Shown: in pieces, positions 1 to 11,656 of the stretch | Layout of the letters: each line of letters begins with the position of its first letter | Numbering within the stretch: position 1 is the first letter of the stretch | Assembly: GCA_001600635.1 (NCBI GenBank) | Contig: BCKL01000006.1 | Span: 1-64,000, forward strand | Reading direction: 5' to 3' | From: Leucosporidium creatinivorum | Lineage: Eukaryota; Basidiomycota; Microbotryomycetes; Leucosporidiales; Leucosporidiaceae | Length of the DNA stretch: 64,000 nucleotides | Position numbers and translations under genes: made by a program | The notes under the pieces: generated by a model | Told to the model about the DNA's origin: nothing | The model's database searches: none | The model's input: the letters and a program-made list of their open reading frames with translations, nothing else

Positions 1-1137
1 TGCGCCCGAGCAGGCTCCTTGACATCCCACCATCTTTGCCTTTCACCTGCAGCCGACTCTTGAGCGCCGAACTTGCTTTCGCTCCATCTCTAATCGCCCA
101 CCCTCCGTCGCTGCCCGTGGCCGAAGCCGTGAGGGAGGATAGCGGGGGGAAGGATGAGAAGCTGGAGAGGTGGACGCAGGGTGGGCTCGCTGATACTACT
201 CTCGGCTCGCATCGGCCACAAGACAATATCGGGGTTGATCACGATGGTCACAATTTCCGCTTCAAACTCGAGTAACTATAGCCCAGCGCCTCGCCGAAAG
301 CCATTCCGCCTCGTTTCGTTGATGGATTGGAGTTGACCCTTGTGAGAGGGAGAGCAAATCAAACCCCCGTCGTCGTCCCACAAGAAGTGCTCCAGAAGCC
401 ACCTCGATCCTCAGCACCACCGCTCACTACCCAGCTCAATCCCGAGTCGAATCGCACGCGCCGAGAAACCAGGAAGGGGAGAGGGGGGAGTGGTAGAGGG
501 GGAGTAGGTTTCCGTTGGAACGGGCGACGATACGATAGAGAGAGAAGCTAGGAAGAGGGAAGAGTGTAGGGGAAGGAAGGGAAGGATAGAGCACAAGGGG
601 GGGAGGGGAGACAAAACGAGGGCACAAACGAGACAGAATGGGGACCGAGGCTGTTGGGGAGTAGGAAGGGGAAAGAAATGTCCAGGGGAGAGAGTAGGTG
701 GTTTAGAGGATAATGGGTTTGGTAGGTAGGAATATCAAGCTAGAGAAGGAGGGAGGGCCGAAGTCGGCGAGGAGGGGTTGTCTACGCTTAGATCAAGAGG
801 GTGGACTCGACCATGGCGTTGCAGACCTGATAAGGATCGATGTTGGAAGCGGGGCGGCTGTGGGAAAGCAGAGGGAGACAGTCAGCGTATGTTTCTAAAC
901 TGCTCGGCGCCGAACCTCCCCTCCCGAAAGTAAGAACTCACCGATCCTCGAAGTAACCCTTGCCCTCAGCGGCGACCGACTTGGGAATACGGATGGAGCA
1001 TCCACGGTTGGCGATACCCGAGGAGAAGGCGCCAATGTGGGCCGTCTCGTGACGTCCCGAGAGGCGGAGGTCGTTGTCGGTGCCGTACACCTCAATGTGC
1101 TCGGCGTGGCGCTTCGAGAGCTTCTCGATCATCTCCT
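1..1137. repeat. Left arm of a perfect inverted repeat (copy of the glutamine synthetase 3' end)
   Basis: This stretch is the exact reverse complement of 4155-5291; paired coordinates add up to 5292. I compared both ends of the arms base by base, and open frames spread through them are identical in both, so I see no mismatch, even in non-coding sequence. The match stops sharply between 1137 and 1138, inside glutamine synthetase coding sequence. The outer end coincides with base 1 of the window, so the arm may continue to the left. The two arms are separated by 3,017 bp holding the promoter and first exons of the intact gene. It is either a very recent inverted duplication or a fold-back assembly artefact. 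Confidence 0.95.
788..1137 (-). pseudogene. Inverted 3' fragment of glutamine synthetase
   Basis: Inside the left repeat arm lie part of the penultimate exon (942-1137), the last intron (858-941) and the final exon with its stop (788-857) of glutamine synthetase. The 5' two thirds of the gene are absent. Because the intron is retained, this is a DNA-level copy and not a retrocopy. The broken end is joined to sequence upstream of the intact gene's promoter. It lacks any start and should not make enzyme, although transcription through it could produce RNA antisense to nothing here except its own palindromic partner. Confidence 0.9.
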
Positions 1138-2440
1138 TCACTCGGTTGGATACCTTCTCTCTTCCTACCGAGCTTCACCACCGCTCATCAGCTGTCCTAG
1201 ACTCTCCCAGCTTGTTCCATCGCCCCTCCTTGCCTTCGGCGCTGGCCTGGGGTCTCTCTGCGGCTCACCAGCAACTTCAGACCTCAGGCTGCGGAGCTTT
1301 GAAGACTCTGGACTGCTTTCGAGATGATTTGAAGTGCTGTCCCGAGCTCGCCGACCCGTATAGCTGAGAAACGGCTCTCAGAAGCATCTACCTTCGAGGC
1401 GGGCGAGAACCGAGGCGCCGAGGGACACTGACAGGTCAAACTAATCCTCCCACGCTCCTTCACGTTCCAATCTATTTGGTAAGGCTTGTTCGCCCGCTCA
1501 GACGACTCGCCGCCTTATCTTCTCCCGCTCCCTCTCCCGTTATCGGCGGAGATGTTCGGCGGTTGGAAAGGCTGGAAGCAGTCGACTGCAGGGCACTGAA
1601 TTCCGATGTAGCTGGGTAGAGTGGTCGAACGGAACCTTTCGCACTCATTGCACATTTCCAGAAGCGGGCAACAACTCTTGTGCTGACGAGCAACGACTTC
1701 GGCGCTCTTTCCTCCCTTCGGCGATTGTCGTTCGGTGGGGCCAAGTGGGGCCAGGAAGAACCTGTACCGCGGCAAAACTCGTTTGCAGACCACCTGGGCC
1801 TATCGAAGAAAACTCAGCACGGTACAGAACGGGTTCCAAAGAAGGCGGATCGACCTCCGCGAGAGGCGAGACCTGGACCGAGAAGGGTGGGCGGGCGGGA
1901 GACTGATGAGCTCGGTTGGGGACAGATGGTGGCGTCGTGTAGCCGAGTAGAGCGATGATTTTACGGACATACCGATGACCTACTGCACTGCACTGCGAGC
2001 GAGGCCGAACGACCGCAGGAGGGACTTTAGAGGAGCGCCGAACCGAACTCGGCGCTCGTCGTCTGAGGTACTTTTGAAGAGGAGGGAGGACGAGGCAGAG
2101 CTGTTAGAAACCTGTTCACAAGTGCAATCGAGTCAAGTAACTAGTTGAAATCATCCAAGGAGATAGGGGTCCGAGTTTCATGTAGCTTTCCCGACGGGAC
2201 AGGTCGACTCGGAAAGCGCTCCGTAATGTCCTACAGTTATGTCCTGCTTATCCCGGGAGGTGCAAAGCGGAAAAAAAGTGCCCTACGACACAGGCCCGAG
2301 GGCTGTGAGATGGCGTCGACGACTCTGAGCCGTGGGTCGCTCTTGACTCTCTCCTTCCCCCTCACCTCTCCTCCCCAGGCTTTGCCTATCCGTTTCTCCC
2401 TCTCTTTTCTCTTCCGTTCTCCCTTCTGTATCCCTTCACC
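1138..2440. other. Intergenic: glutamine synthetase upstream region
   Basis: No convincing gene is seen. The last 100 bases before the start codon (about 2340-2440) form a CT-rich leader of the kind seen before highly expressed fungal genes. The rest presumably carries the promoter of the gene starting at 2441. Confidence 0.5.
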
Positions 2441-4504
2441 ATGAACCCCCACGTCTCCCACCCTGCTCTGCTCCAGAAGGTGAGCTTCCGCCGCCCCAAA
2501 AGCCTCTCTCGGAAGGCCTCTGGCTTATCGCTCGCGACGACTTGCTTCTGCAGTACCTCGAGCTCCCTCAAGGTGACAAGATCCAGGCTGGTGAGCATCT
2601 CTCCTACACTACACCCTCACTGCAGCACGAGCTGCACCTCTTCTCCCTCATTTGGAGCCGGGACTAACCGAGCGACGCGGCTTCTTCTCCTTTTCCTCCC
2701 TCTTAGAGTACATCTGGATCGACGCCGATGGAGGACTTCGTTGCAAGACCATGGTACGCTGCTTTCTGACTCTGTAGCGCGTCAAATTGGGCGATTGGGC
2801 GTGCGTCACGAAGGGGAGAAGAGGGCGGAAACCCCTGCGCTGCGGGGACTTGAGATTGGGCAGTCCTACTGGTCGATTGAGTGGCTGGAAGCTGCTGGGA
2901 TGCAGCAGGGAAGGCGGGAACGATGTAGGAAAGGGTTTTGGCTGCGGACCGAGGGCTCAAGCGGACATTTGGGAGATGGGAGCGAGCGGGGACGTCGGCG
3001 CAGGAGAAGCAGTTGCGGGTCGCCTGACTCAGGTACTGACCGTCATTTTGTACCCTCCTACGCCACCGTACACCTCTATTCGCCTACACAGACTCTTCCC
3101 GGACCCGTCAAGTCGGTCGACGAGCTCAAGGAGTGGAACTTTGACGGTTCCTCGACTGGACAAGCCGAGGGCCACAACTCGGATGTCTTCCTCCGCCCCG
3201 CCGCTATCTTCAGGGATCCCTTCCGTCGTGGAGACAACATCCTCGTCATCGCCGAGACCTGCATGTCGACGAGATATCTTGCCTTCGCGCCGAGATCAAC
3301 GGCCGAGAGCTGACCCCCCTCTTGCATCGCAACGACAGATAACAACGACGGTACTCCCAACAAGTGGAACCACCGTTACCAGTGCGCCAAGACGATGGAG
3401 GCCGCCAAGTCCCACGACCCCTGGGTTCGCTCGCTTTCGCCTTATCGCTGGTTCGAGCTTCGCGCTGACCTTCGCCCTTTCCCCCAACAGTTCGGACTCG
3501 AGCAGGAGTACACCATCTTTGGCTCTGATGGACGCCCCTACGGATGGCCCGTTGGAGGATTCCCCGGACCCCAGGGACCTTATTACTGTGGTGTCGGTGC
3601 GTCGAACGAGCCTTATCGCACGCCGTCGACGAGAGTGGGTCGCTGATCTTCTTCCTCCTCGCCTGCTCCATCTTCCGCCTCCCTCTTTGCACCTGACAGG
3701 GGCCGGCAAGGTTTACGCTCGTGATATGATCGAGGCTCACTACCGCGCCTGCCTCTACGCCGGCGTCACCATCTCGGGAATTAACGCCGAGGTCATGCCT
3801 TCGCAGTGGGAGTTCCAGGTCGGACCCTGCCCCGGAAAGGACATGGGAGACCACCTCTGGATGTCGAGGTGTGTACTCGGCGCAAGCTGGGCGCGATGGA
3901 CCGCGTCGAGGGAGCTCAGGAGCTGACTCAAACCCTTCCTTCGCTCGCCCAGGTTCCTCCTCATCCGCATCGCTGAGGAGTGGGGAATCACCGTCTCCTT
4001 CCACCCCAAGCCCCTCGAGGGTGACTGGAACGGAGCTGGATGCCACACCAAGTAGCTACCTCGCTCCTTCGACTTTCGTTCGCTCGCTGACTCGGGCTCC
4101 CTCACAGCTACTCCACCAACGGAACCCGTGCCGAGGGTGGAATGAAGGTCATCGAGGAGATGATCGAGAAGCTCTCGAAGCGCCACGCCGAGCACATTGA
4201 GGTGTACGGCACCGACAACGACCTCCGCCTCTCGGGACGTCACGAGACGGCCCACATTGGCGCCTTCTCCTCGGGTATCGCCAACCGTGGATGCTCCATC
4301 CGTATTCCCAAGTCGGTCGCCGCTGAGGGCAAGGGTTACTTCGAGGATCGGTGAGTTCTTACTTTCGGGAGGGGAGGTTCGGCGCCGAGCAGTTTAGAAA
4401 CATACGCTGACTGTCTCCCTCTGCTTTCCCACAGCCGCCCCGCTTCCAACATCGATCCTTATCAGGTCTGCAACGCCATGGTCGAGTCCACCCTCTTGAT
4501 CTAA
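2441..4504 (+). CDS. GLN1: Glutamine synthetase
   Basis: ATP-dependent condensation of ammonium with glutamate to glutamine; the central cytosolic nitrogen-assimilation enzyme. Ten exons give 354 residues, the normal eukaryotic GSII length: 2441-2479, 2554-2590, 2707-2753, 3092-3260, 3339-3424, 3491-3596, 3700-3868, 3953-4051, 4108-4350, 4435-4504. Visible family motifs include WIDADGGLR (beta-grasp entry), [19 protein letters not shown] with catalytic acidic residues, [25 protein letters not shown] and the C-terminal [16 protein letters not shown]. The start [17 protein letters not shown] matches fungal homologues. Intron 4 (3261-3338) must use a GC donor to restore the conserved AETYNNDGTPN. 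The 3' third is duplicated in inverted orientation at 1-1137. Confidence 0.97.
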
Positions 4505-5291
4505 GCGTAGACAACCCCTCCTCGCCGACTTCGGCCCTCCCTCCTTCTCTAGCTTGATATTCCTACCTACCAAACCCATTATCCTCTAAACCACCTACTC
4601 TCTCCCCTGGACATTTCTTTCCCCTTCCTACTCCCCAACAGCCTCGGTCCCCATTCTGTCTCGTTTGTGCCCTCGTTTTGTCTCCCCTCCCCCCCTTGTG
4701 CTCTATCCTTCCCTTCCTTCCCCTACACTCTTCCCTCTTCCTAGCTTCTCTCTCTATCGTATCGTCGCCCGTTCCAACGGAAACCTACTCCCCCTCTACC
4801 ACTCCCCCCTCTCCCCTTCCTGGTTTCTCGGCGCGTGCGATTCGACTCGGGATTGAGCTGGGTAGTGAGCGGTGGTGCTGAGGATCGAGGTGGCTTCTGG
4901 AGCACTTCTTGTGGGACGACGACGGGGGTTTGATTTGCTCTCCCTCTCACAAGGGTCAACTCCAATCCATCAACGAAACGAGGCGGAATGGCTTTCGGCG
5001 AGGCGCTGGGCTATAGTTACTCGAGTTTGAAGCGGAAATTGTGACCATCGTGATCAACCCCGATATTGTCTTGTGGCCGATGCGAGCCGAGAGTAGTATC
5101 AGCGAGCCCACCCTGCGTCCACCTCTCCAGCTTCTCATCCTTCCCCCCGCTATCCTCCCTCACGGCTTCGGCCACGGGCAGCGACGGAGGGTGGGCGATT
5201 AGAGATGGAGCGAAAGCAAGTTCGGCGCTCAAGAGTCGGCTGCAGGTGAAAGGCAAAGATGGTGGGATGTCAAGGAGCCTGCTCGGGCGCA
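4155..5291. repeat. Right arm of the perfect inverted repeat
   Basis: Exact reverse complement of 1-1137. It begins inside exon 9 of glutamine synthetase (base 4155), covers the last intron and exon, then about 790 bp of 3' flank, including a CT-rich stretch at 4560-4850. Beyond 4504 I see no gene in it. Confidence 0.95.
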
Positions 5292-5860
5292 GTACAGACC
5301 GCTCGAGGAGCAGACTTCGGCGGAGCTCGGCGAAGGGGCCCAGGATCGCTCGGCGCTCTCAGAGCAGAGCGCAAGTCACGGTGAAGAGCAGCGGCGAGCT
5401 CAGGAAGGCCGGACGTCTTCTCGAGCAGCTCTTCTGAGCCGATAGCGAACGTCGGGCGAGCTCTGACCGCCCCTCTCACGTTCGCCGAAGCCTTCGCCGA
5501 GCCAAGTCCTGTTCCAACTTCCCTGAGCGCGCTGAAGCTGTAGAGAACCCTTCACCAGATCGTAAGCAAAGGCTTGTAGCTGTACATGTTCTGCCCGAAC
5601 TCGTCTCTCCCTCTCAGCGCCATCGACCTCGCTGCGAACTTGGCCGTTCTCGGATGTCGAATCGCTACCAATTGGTAGCGAATTTGGCCCCTAAAAGACG
5701 ACCTTTCGCAGGGAGCGATGGCCTGCGACTGTGAGGCGCTGGCTGGCATGTGTTGGCGTTGCTGTGAATTCTCTCGCGTCGAGGCACTCCTAACGATGTA
5801 CAGAACGCTCGAGCATTCGACTGCAGCCCGCGATGGCGTGGAACTACGGGTTGCAGGTTG
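5292..5860. other. Intergenic, no gene seen
   Basis: Between the end of the inverted repeat and the stop codon of the TPR gene. It contains several copies of a TCGGCG-type motif, but I see no coding exon or RNA gene. Confidence 0.5.
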
Positions 5861-7166
5861 CTATCGCTCAAAGTTCATCGCGTAACCTCCTCCAGGCTGT
5901 TCTACGAACTTGAAGTTGTCGGTCGAGAGTCCGAACTTGCCTGTAGAGATGCAGATTGCAGCGAAGCGGGGAGGAAGGTCGAGACAGGGGAAGGGTCAGC
6001 TTAGTGAACGGCTACATGAGAGCCCGGAGGAGGACGAAAAGACGGAAGACGCACCGAGCACAGTGTTCCCCAGATCCTTAAGCTTGCCCATCACCTCGGC
6101 CTGCTCTTTTCCCTGCGCTTCGGCGACGGCCTTCTCCAACCTCGGCCTGGAGGTGCGAATAGTCGAGCGAAGGTGCGCTGGGAGGTCGGGGAGAGCTTCC
6201 AATGTCTTAAAGTCTGTTGAATAACAGAGAAGGGGGGTCAGGAATGAAAACCTGGCACGCAGTCGAAGCACGAGGCTGACCCTCGAGCGCCGAGGTGAGG
6301 CTCGACCAGCTGTTGATGGACTCGTTGGCCATGGCACGACGTTGCAGAGCTTTGATATAGTGCGGGTTGTCCTCGAGAGCTGTTGAAATCACACAGGGTC
6401 AGCATTGGGCCGCCAAAAGAGCGCCGAAGCGAGCTGACCGTCGTCGCAAGCCTGAACCGCCTCCTTCCATCGCTCCTGTTAGGTACAGAGTTCAGCGAAG
6501 CGCACAGCGGCAAGAGATAAAAATCAAAAGTCACCAGCTTGATGCAGCAAGCGGCCGCATTGGCAAACAGGATCGACCGAAGCTCATTCAGCTCCTTCAT
6601 CTCGGCTTCCTCCGACTCGGCCTCCTCCGTCTCCTTCGTTGACGACTCGAGGTTGAGCGCCGCCAGCTCCACTGTGACCTGGTCCTCCTTGAACTCTTCC
6701 TCGTCCTCTTCAGCACCTTCCACCGCCTTCCCCTTGTCCAGAGCAGCTCCAGCAGGTCGTGTTCGGACCGGCAACTCCACCAGTCCTTCTCGGTAGGTCT
6801 CCATCGCCTGCTCAAACTGTCCTTTGCCAAACTCGGTGTTTCCCTGTGCTTTCAGAGCGGTTGAGCGGTCGAGAATGTCCTGCACGAGCCAGCGAGAGCG
6901 GTCAGCCAACGCGCAACGCGTCCATCCGAGCTGTAGAGCTTGCTTACGCGTAGTTCTGAGGGCGTCCACCACACCGAGTCATCATTCAAGTCTTCATCGT
7001 CCGTTTCTGCACCTTGGTCGTCCTTGTTCGGGTTGAGGGGAGCTGCTGGAGCTGCCTGAGAGGGAGGAGGTAGTGGTGGATCGTCGCTGGAGTGGAACGA
7101 GGCGGTCGAGGATGACGAAGGCGAAGCAGGCAGCTCCTCAAATCGCGAAGAGGAATCAGAGGCCAT
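5861..7166 (-). CDS. TPR protein of the TTC1 family
   Basis: Tetratricopeptide-repeat protein resembling animal TTC1, a small co-chaperone-like adaptor. Several exons are joined by introns with GCTGAC branch sites. The N-terminal 75 residues are acidic and disordered. TPR helices follow: STALKAQGNTEFGKGQFEQAM, RSILFANAAACCIKL, NPHYIKALQRRAMANESI. The family signature MGKLKDLGNTVLGKFGLS comes next, and the last exon (5861-5940) ends FKFVEQPGGGYAMNFER, equivalent to the TTC1 C-terminus. The start at 7166 is the first in-frame ATG before the acidic region. An acidic insert (EEDEEEFKED and following) interrupts the first TPR. The gene is divergent from the secreted beta-helix gene across about 730 bp. 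The family assignment is firm; the client is unknown. Confidence 0.9.
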
Positions 7167-7893
7167 GCGAGGGAGAGCCGAGCACGAGCGGGAAGGGCGA
7201 AAGACAACCGAAGCTGGCTCTCACTTCAACCTCTCGCTGGCCTCCGGGCTCCTATCGGCGTACAGCTTTCGTCTTCGGGAATCATGCAGCACGGTCGGAT
7301 GGAAATGTTAGCCCGGGATCCGCTCGACCGAAGGGACAGGCCTGCAGCGCTGCATCTCGCTGCCTCCTTCCCTCTTCGCCCTACCACTCCGGAGTAACGT
7401 TCAGCTTCGATCTCTTCGCCTTGATGAGGAGTATACGCTGAGAGGGCACCACGTACCCTGGCGCATGCTACAGCTCCGCCGAAGCCTGCAGCTGGCGCAA
7501 CTTTCCCAAAGCGGGCCGAGACGATTAGGAACTCGGGTCAGGCTGAGGTCGTCAAGAGCTCTCAAAGGAAGGGAAGGGCGATTGTATGCTGTTTCGGGAG
7601 CCTGTAGGCGACCCTATGAAACGCAATATTCAGGGTCGATGACGGGAACGAGCAGCGAGCTCATCCCCGGTGGACTGAGCCGCCCGCTCTCTGCCTCTTC
7701 GTTCACCCTTCGTCAGCTCAGAGCAGTACCATTCGCTCTAACTCTCGACAGCCGTCGCTTTCGCCTTCAGCGCATCATCCCTCGCTCACCTCGGAGCTCA
7801 GCAGCTGCTCCGGCAGGTGCTGCCTTCGTCCCATCGCTCTCGCACCCTTCACAACTCTCGACGCAGCTCCGCACCACAATCTTTATCTCGAGC
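7167..7893. promoter_or_regulatory. Divergent intergenic region, TTC1-like / beta-helix gene
   Basis: It separates two divergent start codons, so it must hold both promoters. No recognisable TATA box or further gene is seen. An open frame in phase with the downstream gene extends upstream from 7894 to 7465, but it lacks conserved features. Confidence 0.4.
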
Positions 7894-10091
7894 ATGGCAT
7901 CCACCAGCGCCAACGGTCGGCGCAGGTCTCCGACCTCACTCCTGCTCCTCGCCCTCCTCGCTTCCTTCACCCCCCTAGCCTCGGCCGCTCCCCTCGCCGC
8001 CTCATCAACCGAGCCTTACATCCCCAGCCGCTCATATCACACTCCATCCGCTGTTCCCGAACCTCCGACCTCCTACCTCCCTTACAACGCCTCCATCTCC
8101 GGTCTCATTCATGCCATGGCCGCCGCCGCTTCGGCTTCGCCTACTCCCAGCAACGCCGGCACTCCTCTTCGCCGAGCTCCTTTGGACGAAGTACTCAACG
8201 TTGATCTGCTGCAGGAGCGCGACCAGGCGGAAGGGGGAGATACTCTCGTCGGGAGGGATCTGAGGGAGCGAGCAGTCGCGCCGGATTGCCTCGACTCGAC
8301 AGCGACCGACATCACCATCAATTCGCTGTTTCATTACGGAGGAGCTGGAACGGTCGTCTTCCTCTGCCCGAGAGCCAAAATCCTCCTCACCGACGCCATC
8401 TTCTTCACCGCGCCGAACCAAGTCCTCGCTACGAGAGGCTATCCCACTCTCTCTACTCGAGCCCAACTCGTCGTCACCGGCGAGGATCAGTCGACCGCCA
8501 TCTACGGAGCATGTCGCGAGTGCTCGGGCGTCAAGCTGCTTAACGTTCAGGTCAACGGCCAGCGCGACGTTCTCGGTCGGATCCCTACTGGCCTCGCGCT
8601 CATCGAGATGGGAGGCAGTACCAGTGGTCAGGTGGTGATGCAGGTCAAAGCCTGGGAACCGAGAGGCTGGTCATGCTTGCATGCCATTGGTGAGCATTCT
8701 CGCCTGTTTGGGGAGCGCAGAGGGCAGGGGACTCGGAGTCGCTGCCTCGGCAGAGAGGGGAGGCTGTCAGGCGAGCGAGGGAGGCTAGCAGCAGCTCAGA
8801 CAAGCTGACCGATTCTCTGTCCGTAGAGGGCGACGCCAACTCGTGTACGGGCATGACGATCACCAACAACCAAATCGGCCCCGCTGGCAATGCGCCCGAC
8901 AACGGCTCGCAATTCAAGAAGCGAGGCGACATTGGTCCTGGACAGTGGGCTGATGGTGAGTAGCTTTGCCCTCGGCTTCGACGATCTACGAGACCTGTAG
9001 GAGTGCACGGCGAAGCTGAACTCGCCACCCCTTCTTCGCCGAGCAGGCATCTCGCACGCTTGTCCCAACTCGGTGGTTCAGTACAACTTCATCACCGACA
9101 CCACCGATGGAGGAATCGTCATCTTTGGCGCACCAGGCTCGAGGATCCATCATAACGTGTAAGTGAGACGCCAGCCGGCCCGAGCGCCGCCGGCTGACCT
9201 CTCTCTTCCTCCCTTCGCTTCTTCCTCCCCTACAGCATCACCGCCAAGTCTCGGCAAGCGCTCGGCGGGATCAATATGGTGGACTGGAGCCCCTTCTCCG
9301 GCTCGTTCGAGGGCACAATCGTCGAGAGCAACACCATCTCGGCCGAGTCCTCTATGATCAAGCTCGGTATCGCTATCGGCGGGATGTCGTGGGGATCCGA
9401 TAATCGCACCGAAGCTCGCACGTTTGGAGGGACAGTGCGGTACAATCACTTCCAGTCGGGAGCGGGAGAGAAGGGGATCTTCGGCTTTGCTATCTCGGTC
9501 GCGGGGCATATGGGGATCAATGTGTATGGCAACGACGCCACGGCCGCTAGCTTTGGAGGAACACCTACATCCTTCTGTATCCCCAACGTCGTACCTCCTA
9601 GCCCTCGCGCCTTCGTGTACGATCAATGGACGACCTCGGGCACCTTCCAAACTCAATTCACCAGCGCTCCTCTCGTCTTCCTCATCTGTACGCTTTCGTT
9701 CAGACGCCTTCAGAGCTCTCTTCTGAGCGCTCGCTGACCTGCTCTGCTTCTTCCAGGCCTTCAACCCGGCCCCATCGTTTCCCGAGGGCAGCAACCGCCG
9801 AAGACACCCACCACCCGTCCTCCTGCGCCTACAACTACCACCACCACGACCTCAAAAACAACGACCAAAACGACTACAACAACTACCCGCCGGACCACCA
9901 CCTCGAAGCCTCCGCCGCTCAGGACAGCTCGAACGAAACCAGCTACGACGCCTCAGCTCGCCGCTGTTGCTACTCCCAAGGCTTACAATCCGGCTCAGGT
10001 GGGCAATCTGGGTGTTGGCGTGAGTTCTTCCGTCGTTTTCGCAGCTCGAGTGGGCCTCGCTGACACGCATGAGCTCGCGCAGGTCGCTTGA
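7894..10091 (+). CDS. Secreted right-handed beta-helix protein with Thr-rich tail
   Basis: Starts at ATG 7894, which begins a clear signal peptide (SPTSLLLLALLASFTPLASA). A 100-residue linker follows, then a parallel beta-helix domain: ITINSLFHYGGAGTVVFLCPRAKILL, AQLVVTGEDQSTAIYGA, GVKLLNVQVNGQRD, MTITNNQIGPAG, VVQYNFITDTTDGGIVIFG, SRIHHNVI, VESNTIS, VRYNHFQSG and INVYGNDATA resemble pectate-lyase/glycosidase-type coils. The last third is a Thr/Lys/Pro-rich mucin-like stalk. Exons: 7894-8689, 8827-8955, 9047-9158, 9236-9687, 9757-10019, and a 9-nt terminal exon 10083-10091 encoding VA and the stop. I see no GPI signal. The substrate is unknown; a role in cell-wall or polysaccharide binding or cleavage is inference. 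Confidence 0.82.
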
Positions 10092-10434
10092 GGTTCGGTC
10101 TGAGCCAGCGCGGAGGGGGGAGGGGAGGAGCAGGAGTAGTGCGTAGCTTTCGTGTGTAACTCTATGTATCGCAGTACCTGTACGGGTTGCCTCAGGCCCA
10201 TGCGTCGTCCTGAGCATCCAGGTTCGAGCGAAACGAGCGACCGGAAGCAAACGCCGAGCGGCGCCAGTCTCCTTAGCGGTGTCGATGTGTCCTCGAAGCT
10301 CTCGTTCGCTCGTCGCCACGTGCGTGGGAGAGCCAAAGGTGGTAGGTGGGGTATGAACGGCGGCTCGAGTTACAAGAGTAAGGCTCGAGGGAGGGGTATC
10401 GGCGAAGGGAGGGAGACGGGAGCGGAGTCAGGAG
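10092..10434. other. Convergent 3' intergenic region
   Basis: Between the stop codons of the beta-helix gene and ATG12. No gene or RNA is recognised; it presumably carries both 3' untranslated regions. Confidence 0.5.
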
Positions 10435-11219
10435 TCAGCCCCATGCCGCTGTTGAGCTGTAGATGATGAGGGTGTAAACTTGGAGTGCACGGCTGCAAGA
10501 GGGAGCGAGCACGAGCTCACCTGTAGTTGACGATGAGGTGATTCTCGGTCGCGAAGCACTGCGAGAGCCGAGGCAAGGTCAGTCGACGTCGAGTAGGGCG
10601 AGGAGAGGGAACGAACCTTGTACAGATTGGCCACAGTATCGTCTGGTGCTGGACTGAACGAAGCGTTGATGTAGAGGAACTGCTCGGCGGAGGCGACAAG
10701 GGTCAGCCGGGGCCTCCTCCGACAGCAGAGATGAGCGAGACGGCGCAGCTGGCTCGGCGGCGAGCTCCAAGCTCGGCGCCGACTCCAGCACACCCCTCTG
10801 GCTCTATCCTCCTCTCTCAGTGAGGGCACGGCGACCCACCAGTCCGTCGCTCGCTTTCCAGCCCAGCTCCTTCCTCAAGAACGCGATGACCGCCTGGAAT
10901 TTGTTGCTTGCGGTAATCTTGTAGAAGTTCTGCTTCATGATGGGCGCGTTGCCTGTAGCCTTAAATCGGACAATGACTGAGATCGCGGCCGGCGAGGGAG
11001 GGGGAGCGACGCGTGCAGTTGCAGAGGGAGAGGAAGCACAGTGGTGAGCTCTGGCAGCAGGGAGAGAGAACTGAGGTAAAGCTCACCTTTGGTAGTGTCG
11101 CGCTGCTTGTAAGTCTCAAGGGCGTGGCCAGCTTCTCTTGGGATCGTGTCGAGGAAGGCGGACTGAGGTGGGTTGGGCGTAGAGGAGCCGCTTGCGATGG
11201 GCGGAGGCAGCCCTGCCAT
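10435..11219 (-). CDS. ATG12: Ubiquitin-like autophagy protein ATG12
   Basis: Ubiquitin-like modifier activated by ATG7, transferred by ATG10 and attached to ATG5; the conjugate promotes ATG8 lipidation on autophagosomal membranes. Five exons (10435-10456, 10521-10558, 10617-10679, 10840-10976, 11087-11219) give 130 residues. Family core: VIVRFKATGNAPIMKQNFYK, then FLRKELGWKASDGLFLYIN, SFSPAPDDTVANLYKCFAT, LIVNYSSTAAWG. It ends in the obligatory C-terminal glycine, with no residues after it, so no protease processing is needed. The start at 11219 (MAGLPPP) gives a short disordered N-terminus. The gene is divergent from Raptor across 437 bp. Confidence 0.95.
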
Positions 11220-11656
11220 GCTATCCTTGCTTCTATCGAGGTACAGCCGAGTCGTGTCGAGAGCGAGCAAACGGGCGGAGGCTGAGCCTGGTGAGCTGTG
11301 AGCGAGCTTCGAGGGTCTCACTCCCCCACTATTCGTCTCGGTTTCTCGCTACTCGACTACAGCAACTAGCTGCTCGCCTTCACTTCCAAACACACCAAGC
11401 GACCAGCCCTCTAATCACTAGCAGAACAGCCGCGTCTCCCGCTTCTCTTTCCCCGCGACGGCGCTTCCCCCCCCGTGTGAGCGTCTCATCTCGTTCGAGC
11501 GGCAGTACAAGAGCAGGCTGCTGGTCTGCAGGGCTGGACGGACGCTAGCATGTTGCATCGCAGCACCAGCGTCCGCTTCTCAAGGCCGAAGAGCTGTGGA
11601 CAGCTACTGACGACTCCATCTCCTGCTCCCTCTGTGGCCTCCAACTAGCGGTCAGC
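11220..11656. promoter_or_regulatory. Shared divergent promoter region ATG12 / Raptor
   Basis: 437 bp separate the two divergent start codons. The region must supply both promoters. A short C-rich run (11460-11472) is present; no TATA box is clear. The functional link between the two genes is discussed under findings. Confidence 0.6.

Noticed and set aside
788-1137. Second functional glutamine synthetase gene
   Set aside because: Only the 3' third is present, with no start.
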